Origin: Actinomadura syzygii
Lineage (GTDB): Bacteria > Actinomycetota > Actinomycetes > Streptosporangiales > Streptosporangiaceae
Length of the DNA stretch: 64,000 bases
Reading direction: 5' to 3'
Assembly (NCBI RefSeq): GCF_008085905.1
Contig: NZ_VSFF01000015.1
Span: 248,001 to 312,000 of the forward strand
The notes beneath the pieces were generated by a model. The model did not search any database. It saw only the letters and a program-made list of their open reading frames with translations, and was not told where the DNA came from. Every line of letters begins with the position of its first letter. Position 1 is the first letter of the stretch. Both the position numbers and the translations under genes were made by a program. Of the stretch, positions 48,341 to 55,672 are shown piece by piece.

Positions 48341-49309
48341 CTAGGGAGATACGAGTTCCTCGGAGAGGGTCCAGAGCCGCTCGGCGCGTGCGGGGTCCCG
48401 GGCGTACGGGAGGTAGTGGCCCGCGGGCGGGTCGCCGCCCCTCGTCCAGGAGGTGGCGACGGCGCAGTCTTCGAGGTACTGGCCGCCGACCCCCTCCAGT
48501 TCCGGCGCGACCGCCGCCCACACCGAGGTCGCCGCGCCCTGCTCCGGCGTCTTCCACCCGGCCGGCGCGGCGGGGGTGCCGTCCTCCCCCGCCCAGCCCA
48601 TCGCGCGCAGGTCGGCGGGCGAGATGTGGCGTTGCAGCCCGGTCATGATCGCGCCCGGCATGACCGCGTTGACGGTGATGCCCGCGCCGAACTCCCGGGC
48701 GTCCAGCGCGACGGCGAACAGCGCGTTCGCGGTCTTCGACCGGCCGTACGCCTCCCACGGGTCGTACGGCGCGCGGCGGTAGTTCGGGTCGTCGAGGTCG
48801 ACGTCGCCGCGCCGGTGCGCCCGCGACGACAGCACGACCACCCGCGCGTCGCCCGCCGCGCGCAGCGCCGGGAGCAGGCCGGTGGTGAACGCGAAGTGCC
48901 CGAGGTGGTTGATCCCGAACTGCGACTCGAAACCGTCCTCGGTGCGGGTCAGCGGCGGGGCCATCACCCCCGCGTTGTCGACCAGGATGTCCAGCGGCCT
49001 GCCGGTGGCGACGTGCGCCTCCGACCACGCGCGGACGGACGCCAGCGAGCCGAGGTCGAGCCGCCGGAAGACGACCAGGTCGTTGCCCGTGTCCTTGCGG
49101 AGCCGCGCCGCCGCCTCCTCGCCGCTCGCCGGGTTCCGTCCGGCGAGGACGACCCGCGCGCCCGCCCCCGCCAGCGCCCGCGCCGTCTCCAGCCCGATCC
49201 CGGACGCGCCGCCCGTGACGATCGCCTCCCTGCCCGTCAGGTCGTGCCCGGCCGCCACCTCCGCCGCGGTGGAGGTCCGGTCGAACGTTCTCTGTCCACG
49301 GTGTCCCAT
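48341..49309 (-). CDS. SDR family NAD(P)-dependent oxidoreductase (retinol dehydrogenase-like)
   Basis: This 322-residue classical SDR has the cofactor loop VTGGASGIGLETARAL, the structural motif VDNAGVMAPP and the catalytic YGRSK with Ser in VVLSSRAHR. RTEDGFESQFGINHLGHFAFT is typical of the WWOX/retinol-dehydrogenase-like group. It diverges from an XRE regulator with 101 bp between starts, a gene pair common in actinomycetes in which the regulator controls the SDR. ATG 49309 is the best start; longer forms add Arg-rich residues. Confidence 0.9.
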   Translation of the reverse strand: MGHRGQRTFDRTSTAAEVAAGHDLTGREAIVTGGASGIGLETARALAGAGARVVLAGRNPASGEEAAARLRKDTGNDLVVFRRLDLGSLASVRAWSEAHVATGRPLDILVDNAGVMAPPLTRTEDGFESQFGINHLGHFAFTTGLLPALRAAGDARVVVLSSRAHRRGDVDLDDPNYRRAPYDPWEAYGRSKTANALFAVALDAREFGAGITVNAVMPGAIMTGLQRHISPADLRAMGWAGEDGTPAAPAGWKTPEQGAATSVWAAVAPELEGVGGQYLEDCAVATSWTRGGDPPAGHYLPYARDPARAERLWTLSEELVSP

Positions 49310-49410
49310 GGGACCCAGGCTGCACCGCCCACCGGATCCGCGTGAGACCGCCGCGTTCCTGGCAGTGACACGGTCACCCACGCCGCCGGTCGCGCTGGGA
49401 TAATCGCCCG

Positions 49411-50244
49411 ATGGTCTCGTCGAACGCGCTGGGCGACTTCCTGCGGGCCCGGCGCGCCCGCGTGCAGCCGTCCGACGCGGGCCTCCCGGCGGGCACCGGG
49501 CTGCGCCGCACCCCCGGCCTGCGCCGCGAGGAGCTGGCCGCGCTGTCCGGGGTCAGCATCGACTACTACATCCGGCTCGAACAGGGCAAGGAGCTGAACC
49601 CGAGCGCCTCGGTGCTGGACGCGCTCGCCACCGCCCTGCGGCTCGGCGGCGACGAGCACGCGCACCTGTACGCGCTGGCCAACCACGCCGCGCGGCGCAC
49701 GTCGCAGGCGCGCCACACCGCCGACCGGACTGTCCCGTCCGGCACTCGGCTGCTGCTGGAGAACCTCCGCCCGTGCCCGGCGTACCTGCTCAGCCCGATC
49801 GGCGACATCCTCGCCGCCAACCCCGAGGGGGTCGCCCTCTACGCCGGGCTGGACGGCTGGCCCGAGGAGCGGCGCAACACCGTCCGGTACGTGTTCCTGC
49901 ACCCGGCGGCGCTGACCCTGCTCGCCGACTGGGACGCCTCCGCCCTCGGCTGCGTCGCGAACCTGCGCGGCGTCCTCGCCGACGACCCCCGCTCCCCCGG
50001 CCTCGCCGACCTCGTCGCCGAGCTGACCGCCGGGAGCGCCGAGTTCGCCGGGCTGTGGGGCCGCTACGACGTACGGCGCCGGCGGAGCGCCCGCAAGACG
50101 TTCCGCCACCCCGTCGTCGGCGAGCTGACCCTGGGATACGAGGTGCTGCGCCTCTCCGAGCCGGGCCGCCGCGTCACCGTCTACCAGGCCGCGCCCGGCA
50201 GCCGCGACCACGAGCGGCTGACCCGCCTGGCACGCGAGCCGTGA
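49411..50244 (+). CDS. XRE family transcriptional regulator with MmyB-like ligand-binding domain
   Basis: This 277-residue protein has an N-terminal helix-turn-helix (RREELAALSGVSIDYYIRLEQGKELNPSASVLDALA) at about residues 36-72. A PAS-like MmyB domain follows from about residue 105 (LRPCPAYLLSPIGDILAANPEGVAL) and ends with LGYEVLRLSEPGRRVTVYQA. The family binds small fatty-acid-like ligands. It most likely regulates the divergent SDR gene. The intergenic 49310-49410 shows no striking palindrome. Confidence 0.92.
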   Translation: MVSSNALGDFLRARRARVQPSDAGLPAGTGLRRTPGLRREELAALSGVSIDYYIRLEQGKELNPSASVLDALATALRLGGDEHAHLYALANHAARRTSQARHTADRTVPSGTRLLLENLRPCPAYLLSPIGDILAANPEGVALYAGLDGWPEERRNTVRYVFLHPAALTLLADWDASALGCVANLRGVLADDPRSPGLADLVAELTAGSAEFAGLWGRYDVRRRRSARKTFRHPVVGELTLGYEVLRLSEPGRRVTVYQAAPGSRDHERLTRLAREP

Positions 50245-50249
50245 CGGGG

Positions 50250-52889
50250 TCAGTGGGCGGCGGCGTTCCAGTCGGGACCGGCGCCCACGGCGACCTCAAG
50301 CCCGACCGACAGCGGATACGCGGTCGTCATCCGAGCGTGGACGATCTTCTCGACCGCCCCGCGCTCTCCGGGCGCGACCTCCAGCACGATCTCGTCGTGG
50401 ACCTGGAGGAGCAGCCTGCTGCGCAGCCCGGCCTCCGTCAGTGCCTCGTCCACCCGCAGCATCGCGATCTTGACGATGTCGGCGGCCGAGCCCTGGACCG
50501 GGGCGTTCAGCGCCATCCGCTCGGCGGTCTCGCGGCGCTGCCGGTTGTCGCTGGTCAGGTGGGGCAGGTAGCGGCGGCGGCCGAGGATCGTCCGGGTGTA
50601 GCCGGTGACGCGGGCCTCGGCCACGACGTGGTCGAGGTAGTCGCGGACGCCGCCGAGCCGCGCGAAGTAGGCGTCCATCAGCGGGCGCGCCTCCGCCACC
50701 GCGATGCCGAGCTGCTTCGCGAGGCCGAAGGCGGACAGGCCGTAGGCCAGCCCGTACGACATCGCCTTGATCTTGCGGCGCTGGTCGCCGGTGACGGCGT
50801 CCGGCGCGACGCGGAACACCTGCGCGGCCATCGTGGTGTGCAGGTCCTCCCCGGACTCGAACGCGGCGACGAGGGTCGGGTCCTCGGAGAGGTGGGCCAT
50901 GACGCGCAGTTCGAGCTGCCCGTAGTCGGCGGTCAGCAGCGCCGCGTAGCCGTCGCCGGGCAGGAATGCGCGGCGGATGCGCCGGCCCTCCTCCGTCCGG
51001 ACGGGGATGACCTGCAGGTTCGGCTCGATGGACGACAGCCGCCCGGTCGCCGCGACGGTCTGCTGGAACGTGCTGTGCACGCGGCCGTCCGCGCCGATCT
51101 CGCGGATCAGCCCGGCGACGGTGGCGCGCAGCCGCGCCTGGTCGCGGTGCCGGAGCAGGACCTCCGGCAGACCGCTGTCGGTCTGGGTGGCGAGCCAGGT
51201 CAGCGAGTCCACGTCCGTCGAGTACCCGGACTTGATCTTCTTCGTCCTGGGCAGGCCCAGCTCGCCGAACAGCACCTCCTGGAGCTGCTTGGTCGAGCCG
51301 GGGTTGAAGCGGCGGCCCGCGATGTCGGCGGCCTCGTCGGCGGCGCGCTCCATCGCGTCCGCGAAGTGCTTCTCCAGCTCGTCGAGCATTCCCGCGTCGA
51401 CGTGGACGCCCGCGCGCTCGGCCCGGGCGAGCAGACCGGACAGCGGCAGCTCGACGTCGCGGAGCACCGCGTCCATGCCGGTGGACGCGAGGTCGGCGGC
51501 GAACACGCCCGCCAGGTCGAGCACGGCCCGCGCGCTGCCCATCAACCCGGCCGCGCCCTCTGCTGAGGGACGCCGCCCGAGGTGCCGCCCGGCGAGATCG
51601 GCGAGGCCGTAGGCGGCGAGGCCCGGCAGCAGCAGGTAGGCGGCCATCGCGGTGTCCGAGGCGACGCCGTCGAGGTGCCAGCCGCGCTCGCCGAACACGC
51701 GCAGCAGCGACTTCAGGTCGTGCACGGCCTTCGGACGGCCGGGATCGGCCAGCCACTCGGCGAAGGCGCGCTCGTCGCCCTCGGTCAGCCGGGACGGCTC
51801 GAACGACGCGGCGTACCCGTCGCCCGTGGCCAGCGCGACGCGCGCGACGTCGCCCTCGCCGCGCGCCCACGTCCAGTCGGCGGCGAGGCCGACCGTGCCG
51901 GTGGCGCGGTCGCCCAGCCAGGCGGCCAGTTCGTCGGGCTCCAGTTCGGTGCCGTGGATCGTCTCCCGCGGCTCCGCCGTGTCCTCTTGTGGACGGCCGC
52001 CGCCCGGGTCGGCCGCGAACAGCCGCTGCCGGAGGCTCGCGTTGCGGAACTCCAGCTCGTCGAGCAGGGCGGTGAAGGCGGCCAGGTCGTAGGGGCGGCG
52101 GCGCAGGTCGTCCAGGCCGAGGGGCAGGTCGAGGTCGCGGACGAGCTCCGTCAGCCGCCGGTTCAGCCGCACCGTGTCGGCCGCCGCGCGCAGCTTCTCG
52201 CCCGCCTTGCCCTTCACCTCGTCGGCGCGGTCGAGCAGCACGTCGAGGGAACCGAACTCGCGGACCCATTTCGCGGCCGTCTTCTCCCCGATGCCCGGGA
52301 TGCTGGGCAGGTTGTCGGACGGGTCGCCGCGCAGGGCGGCGAAGTCCGGATACTGGGCCGGGGTCAGGCCGTATTTCTCCCGCACCGCCTCGGGCGTGTA
52401 GCGGATCATCTCCGACGCCGTCCGGTAGAAGTACAGGACGGTCACGTGGTCGCCGACGAGCTGGAGCGCGTCCCGGTCGCCGGTGACGATCAGCACGCTC
52501 ATGCCCGCCGCCTCGGCCCGCACGGTCAGCGACGCGATGACGTCGTCGGCCTCGTAGCCGGGCGCGCGCAGCACCGGCAGGCTCATCGCGGCGAGGAACC
52601 GGTCGAGGACCCCGAGCTGGCTGCCGAACTCCTCGGGCGAGCGGGCACGCCCGGCCTTGTACTCGGGGAACGCCTCGGTGCGGAACGTCCGGCGGGACAC
52701 GTCGAACGCGACCGCCGCGTGCGTCGGACGCTCGTCGCGCAGCGCGTTGGCCAGCATGTTCGCGAACCCGTACACGACGTTGGTGGGCTGCCCGGCCGTC
52801 GTGCTGAAGTTCTCGACGGGCAGCGCGTAGAACGCCCGGTAGGCCAGCGAGTGGCCGTCGAGGAGCAGCAGGCGGGGCCGGTCGGTCAT
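50250..52889 (-). CDS. polA: DNA polymerase I
   Basis: The protein has 879 residues. The N-terminal 5' nuclease domain shows LLLLDGHSLAYRAFYALP, APGYEADDVIASL and VTGDRDALQLV with metal Asp residues. The central 3'-5' exonuclease-like domain lacks the DxE motif (it reads GLAADWTWA), so proofreading is probably lost, as in other actinobacteria. The polymerase domain has motif A (LTADYGQLELRVMAHL), motif B (RRKIKAMSYGLAYG) and motif C (VHDEIVLE). In motif B the residue equal to Taq F667 is Tyr. ATG 52889 has GAGG 9 bp upstream; longer starts at 52898 and 52919 exist. Housekeeping gene for Okazaki-fragment processing and repair. Confidence 0.97.
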   Translation of the reverse strand: MTDRPRLLLLDGHSLAYRAFYALPVENFSTTAGQPTNVVYGFANMLANALRDERPTHAAVAFDVSRRTFRTEAFPEYKAGRARSPEEFGSQLGVLDRFLAAMSLPVLRAPGYEADDVIASLTVRAEAAGMSVLIVTGDRDALQLVGDHVTVLYFYRTASEMIRYTPEAVREKYGLTPAQYPDFAALRGDPSDNLPSIPGIGEKTAAKWVREFGSLDVLLDRADEVKGKAGEKLRAAADTVRLNRRLTELVRDLDLPLGLDDLRRRPYDLAAFTALLDELEFRNASLRQRLFAADPGGGRPQEDTAEPRETIHGTELEPDELAAWLGDRATGTVGLAADWTWARGEGDVARVALATGDGYAASFEPSRLTEGDERAFAEWLADPGRPKAVHDLKSLLRVFGERGWHLDGVASDTAMAAYLLLPGLAAYGLADLAGRHLGRRPSAEGAAGLMGSARAVLDLAGVFAADLASTGMDAVLRDVELPLSGLLARAERAGVHVDAGMLDELEKHFADAMERAADEAADIAGRRFNPGSTKQLQEVLFGELGLPRTKKIKSGYSTDVDSLTWLATQTDSGLPEVLLRHRDQARLRATVAGLIREIGADGRVHSTFQQTVAATGRLSSIEPNLQVIPVRTEEGRRIRRAFLPGDGYAALLTADYGQLELRVMAHLSEDPTLVAAFESGEDLHTTMAAQVFRVAPDAVTGDQRRKIKAMSYGLAYGLSAFGLAKQLGIAVAEARPLMDAYFARLGGVRDYLDHVVAEARVTGYTRTILGRRRYLPHLTSDNRQRRETAERMALNAPVQGSAADIVKIAMLRVDEALTEAGLRSRLLLQVHDEIVLEVAPGERGAVEKIVHARMTTAYPLSVGLEVAVGAGPDWNAAAH

Positions 52890-52985
52890 GTGACCCATCC
52901 TCGCACCCGGGAACGACATTCCAGCCAGCCGGAAACCCGCCCGGAACAGGGCATGAAACGACCGGACGAGATGTTGGGGGCAGAC

Positions 52986-53822
52986 ATGACGAAGATCGGA
53001 CTAGGACGTCTCGGAATCTGGCGGCCCTGGAGCCTGCTCGACCCCGCCCTGGCCAAGGACGTGGAGGACTACGGCTACGGCGCGATCTGGGTCGGCGGCT
53101 CCCCGAGCGGGGACCTCGACGTCGTCGAGCGCCTGCTCGCGGCGACCGACCGCATCGTGGTGGCGACCGGGATCGTGAACATGTGGAGCACGCCCGCCGA
53201 GGAGGTCGCGCCCTCCTACCACCGGCTCGCGGACGCCTACGGGGAGCGGTTCCTGCTCGGCGTCGGCATCGGCCACCGCGAACGGACGCGGGAGTACCAC
53301 AGCCCGTACGAGACGATCGTCCGGTATCTCGACGCGCTGGACGCGGCGGACGTCCCGGCCGGCGGGCGCGTCCTCGCCGCCCTCGGCCCGAAGGCGCTGG
53401 AACTGTCGCGGGACCGGGCGGCGGGCGCGCACCCGTACCTGACGACGCCCGACCACACCCGCGTGGCGCGGGAGACCCTCGGCGACGGCCCGGTCCTCGC
53501 GCCCGAGCAGAAGGTCGTGCTCGACACCGACCCCGCCCGCGCCCGCGCGGTCGGCCGGGAAGGACTCGCCCGCTACCTGGGCCTGCGGAACTACGTCAAC
53601 AACTTCAAGCGGTTCGGCCTCACCGACGCCGACGTGGCGGACGGCGGCAGCGACCGCCTCGTGGACGCCCTCGTCGCGCACGGCGACGCGGCCGCGATCG
53701 CCGCGCGGCTGTCCGCGCACCTGGACGCGGGCGCCGACACCGTGGCCGTCCAGGTGCTGACCGAGGAGGGCGGGGACCCGCGTCCCGCGCTGCGCGCGAT
53801 CGCCGAAGAGCTCACCCCCTGA
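52986..53822 (+). CDS. F420-dependent LLM class oxidoreductase
   Basis: This 278-residue luciferase-like TIM-barrel protein includes GRLGIWRPWSLLDPALAKDVEDYGYGAIWVGGS, ATGIVNMWSTPAEEVAPSYHRL and RFLLGVGIGHRERTREY, a pattern typical of TIGR03620-type F420 enzymes. ALGPKALELSRDRAAGAHPYLTTPDHTR is the cofactor-phosphate and substrate region. ATG 52986 follows GGGGGCAG; ATG 52953 would add eleven residues. It is divergent from polA, and convergent with the peptidase gene across a strong terminator. Substrate unknown. Confidence 0.9.
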   Translation: MTKIGLGRLGIWRPWSLLDPALAKDVEDYGYGAIWVGGSPSGDLDVVERLLAATDRIVVATGIVNMWSTPAEEVAPSYHRLADAYGERFLLGVGIGHRERTREYHSPYETIVRYLDALDAADVPAGGRVLAALGPKALELSRDRAAGAHPYLTTPDHTRVARETLGDGPVLAPEQKVVLDTDPARARAVGREGLARYLGLRNYVNNFKRFGLTDADVADGGSDRLVDALVAHGDAAAIAARLSAHLDAGADTVAVQVLTEEGGDPRPALRAIAEELTP

Positions 53823-53844
53823 ACACCGGCCCCTGAACACGCGA

Positions 53845-53876
53845 GAGGGACGCGCCCGGGTGCGGGCGCGTCCCTC
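53845..53876. terminator. Bidirectional 13-bp hairpin terminator
   Basis: GAGGGACGCGCCC (53845-53857) pairs perfectly with GGGCGCGTCCCTC (53864-53876) around the loop GGGTGC. It lies centrally in the 66-bp gap between convergent genes ending at 53822 and 53889, the ideal place for a terminator that serves both. Confidence 0.85.
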
Positions 53877-53888
53877 AGCGGACTCGCG

Positions 53889-55415
53889 TCAGCGGGTCTT
53901 GTAGCTGCCCATCTGGTCCAGCGGCCGCTTGTAGGACGGCGACGGCCGGTTGGCCAGCGCGTTCTTCTTGGCCAGCTCGTTGCCGTTCACGGTCAGCGTG
54001 CTGTAGGCGAACAACTGGGTGACCGACGCGGTGGCGCCGATCATCTGCTCGAAGCCCTTGAGGTTCACGTTGTCGTACCGGTCGCACGCCAGGTGGTAGC
54101 ACGGGTCGTACTGGACGCCCGCCGTACCGCCGTACCGCTTGACCTGCTCCGCGGTCTTGATCCCCTCGGCGCCGGTGGCGATCCCGCCCGCCGGGATGCC
54201 CGCGCTGATGAAGGCGTTGTAGTCCGAGCGCCCGTCGAACGCCGTCGGGTCGGTGGGCAGCTTGCGCGACGCGAAGTGGTCGTTGAACGCCTTCTCGATC
54301 GCGCCGGACCCGACCGGGCCCGGGACGTTGTTCTTGCCCTCGCTGTTGTCGCCGTCGTAGACGAAGTTGACGTAGTTCGGCGACGCGAGCATGTCGAAGT
54401 CGAGCATCAGCGCGATCTTGTCGCGGTCCGCCTGCGGGAGGACGTCGACGTAGTGCTGGGAGCCGAGCAGGCCCTCCTCCTCGGCGCCCCAGAAGGCGAA
54501 CCGCACCTTGTTGCGCAGCGCGGGGCCGAGCTTGTCGATCTGCTTGGCCATCTCCAGGAGCGTGGCGGTGCCGGAGCCGTCGTCGTTGATGCCCGGCCCC
54601 TCGGCGACGCTGTCGTTGTGCGCGCCCACGACGACGACGTTGTCGGCGCGTCCGCGCTTGGTGTCGGCGAGGACGTTCGCCGCCGTCCGCTTCTGGTTCA
54701 GCGTGTCGGTCTTGACCCGCAGCGTGACGCCGCCGTTCTGGGCCTGCTGGACGAGCGCCTTGCCGACCGCGTTCGTCGGCCCGACGACCGGCAGGTTGTA
54801 CGGCTTGGTCAGCGTGCCCGCGACCGGGCCCGGCTGGTCGGGGAGCTGGTAGATCACGACGGCGGCGGCGCCCGCGGCGATCGCGTTGTCGGTCTTGACG
54901 GAGAAGAAGCAGCCGCCGCGCTGGATCAGCGCGATGTGGCCCTTCGGGAAGCCGGCGAAGTCGTCGGCCTCGCATCCGCTGCCGGCGCCGGTCGCGGACG
55001 GGTCGACCGGGGTGGCGGCGGCGGTGACGTCCCCGGACCCGGAGTACTGCAGCGTCTGGAAGTCGCTGTCGGGCTGGAACGTCTTCTGCTCGGGCGCCGT
55101 CTCGGCGAACGTGGGCGCGGACCGTTCCTGCCAGTAGTCGAACTCGAACCGCTGCACGGTCGGGGTGTACCCGGCCCGCTTGAGCTGGTCCGCGATGTAC
55201 TTCAGGGTGATCTCGTTGCCCGGGAGTCCGGCGGCGCGGTTGCCGCCGTTCGCGTCCGCGATCTTCTGCAGGTTGAGCTGGTGATGGCGGACGTTCTTCA
55301 ACGTGACCAGGTTGGCCAACGAGGGACGGCTCGGCGCCGCCTGGGCCGGGGCCGCCGCCAGGGTGCTGGCGGCGAGCGACAGCCCCAGGAGCGTTGCTAG
55401 CGCGGCTCTGCGCAT
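53889..55415 (-). CDS. Secreted M28 family aminopeptidase with PA domain
   Basis: This 508-residue exported zinc peptidase has a signal peptide ending AAPAQA-AP. The PA domain insert spans about residues 130-240 (FPKGHIALIQRGGCFFSVKTDNAIAAGAAAVVIY). Zinc and catalytic motifs are VVVGAHNDSVAEGPGINDDGSG (His/Asp and bridging Asp), FAFWGAEEEGLLGS (catalytic Glu and zinc Glu), LMLDFDMLASPNY and FDGRSDYNAF. The family removes N-terminal hydrophobic residues. ATG 55415 is used because it begins the signal peptide directly; a longer in-frame reading lies over the promoter region. Confidence 0.93.
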   Translation of the reverse strand: MRRAALATLLGLSLAASTLAAAPAQAAPSRPSLANLVTLKNVRHHQLNLQKIADANGGNRAAGLPGNEITLKYIADQLKRAGYTPTVQRFEFDYWQERSAPTFAETAPEQKTFQPDSDFQTLQYSGSGDVTAAATPVDPSATGAGSGCEADDFAGFPKGHIALIQRGGCFFSVKTDNAIAAGAAAVVIYQLPDQPGPVAGTLTKPYNLPVVGPTNAVGKALVQQAQNGGVTLRVKTDTLNQKRTAANVLADTKRGRADNVVVVGAHNDSVAEGPGINDDGSGTATLLEMAKQIDKLGPALRNKVRFAFWGAEEEGLLGSQHYVDVLPQADRDKIALMLDFDMLASPNYVNFVYDGDNSEGKNNVPGPVGSGAIEKAFNDHFASRKLPTDPTAFDGRSDYNAFISAGIPAGGIATGAEGIKTAEQVKRYGGTAGVQYDPCYHLACDRYDNVNLKGFEQMIGATASVTQLFAYSTLTVNGNELAKKNALANRPSPSYKRPLDQMGSYKTR

Positions 55416-55672
55416 GACACGGTCTCCGAAAGTGGGGGATGATCTTGCGCCCGAAGCTTTGCATGCGACATTTCGCACAACAAGCGATGCGCAGTACATA
55501 TCGCGGCCAACATCGGCCTTCGCCGATTCGGAGCGTGAGCGACCGATCGCGACCAGCACCCTGACAGACGGTGAACTGTCCAAAACCGGTAGCGCCTATG
55601 GCTTTCGGCACGTCAGCGTCTATAGGCTCCGTGAGCTTCGGTGAATGGCGGGTTAATCCATTGGGAGTTCCA
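55416..55672. promoter_or_regulatory. 257-bp divergent intergenic region between peptidase and conservon
   Basis: This stretch is clearly richer in A and T than its surroundings. It must hold the promoters for the peptidase (minus) and cvnA (plus). AT-rich hexamers (TATAGG near 55620, TACATA near 55495) are candidates, but I see no convincing -35/-10 pair and no strong palindrome. GGGAG at 55662-55668 is the cvnA ribosome site. Confidence 0.45.
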
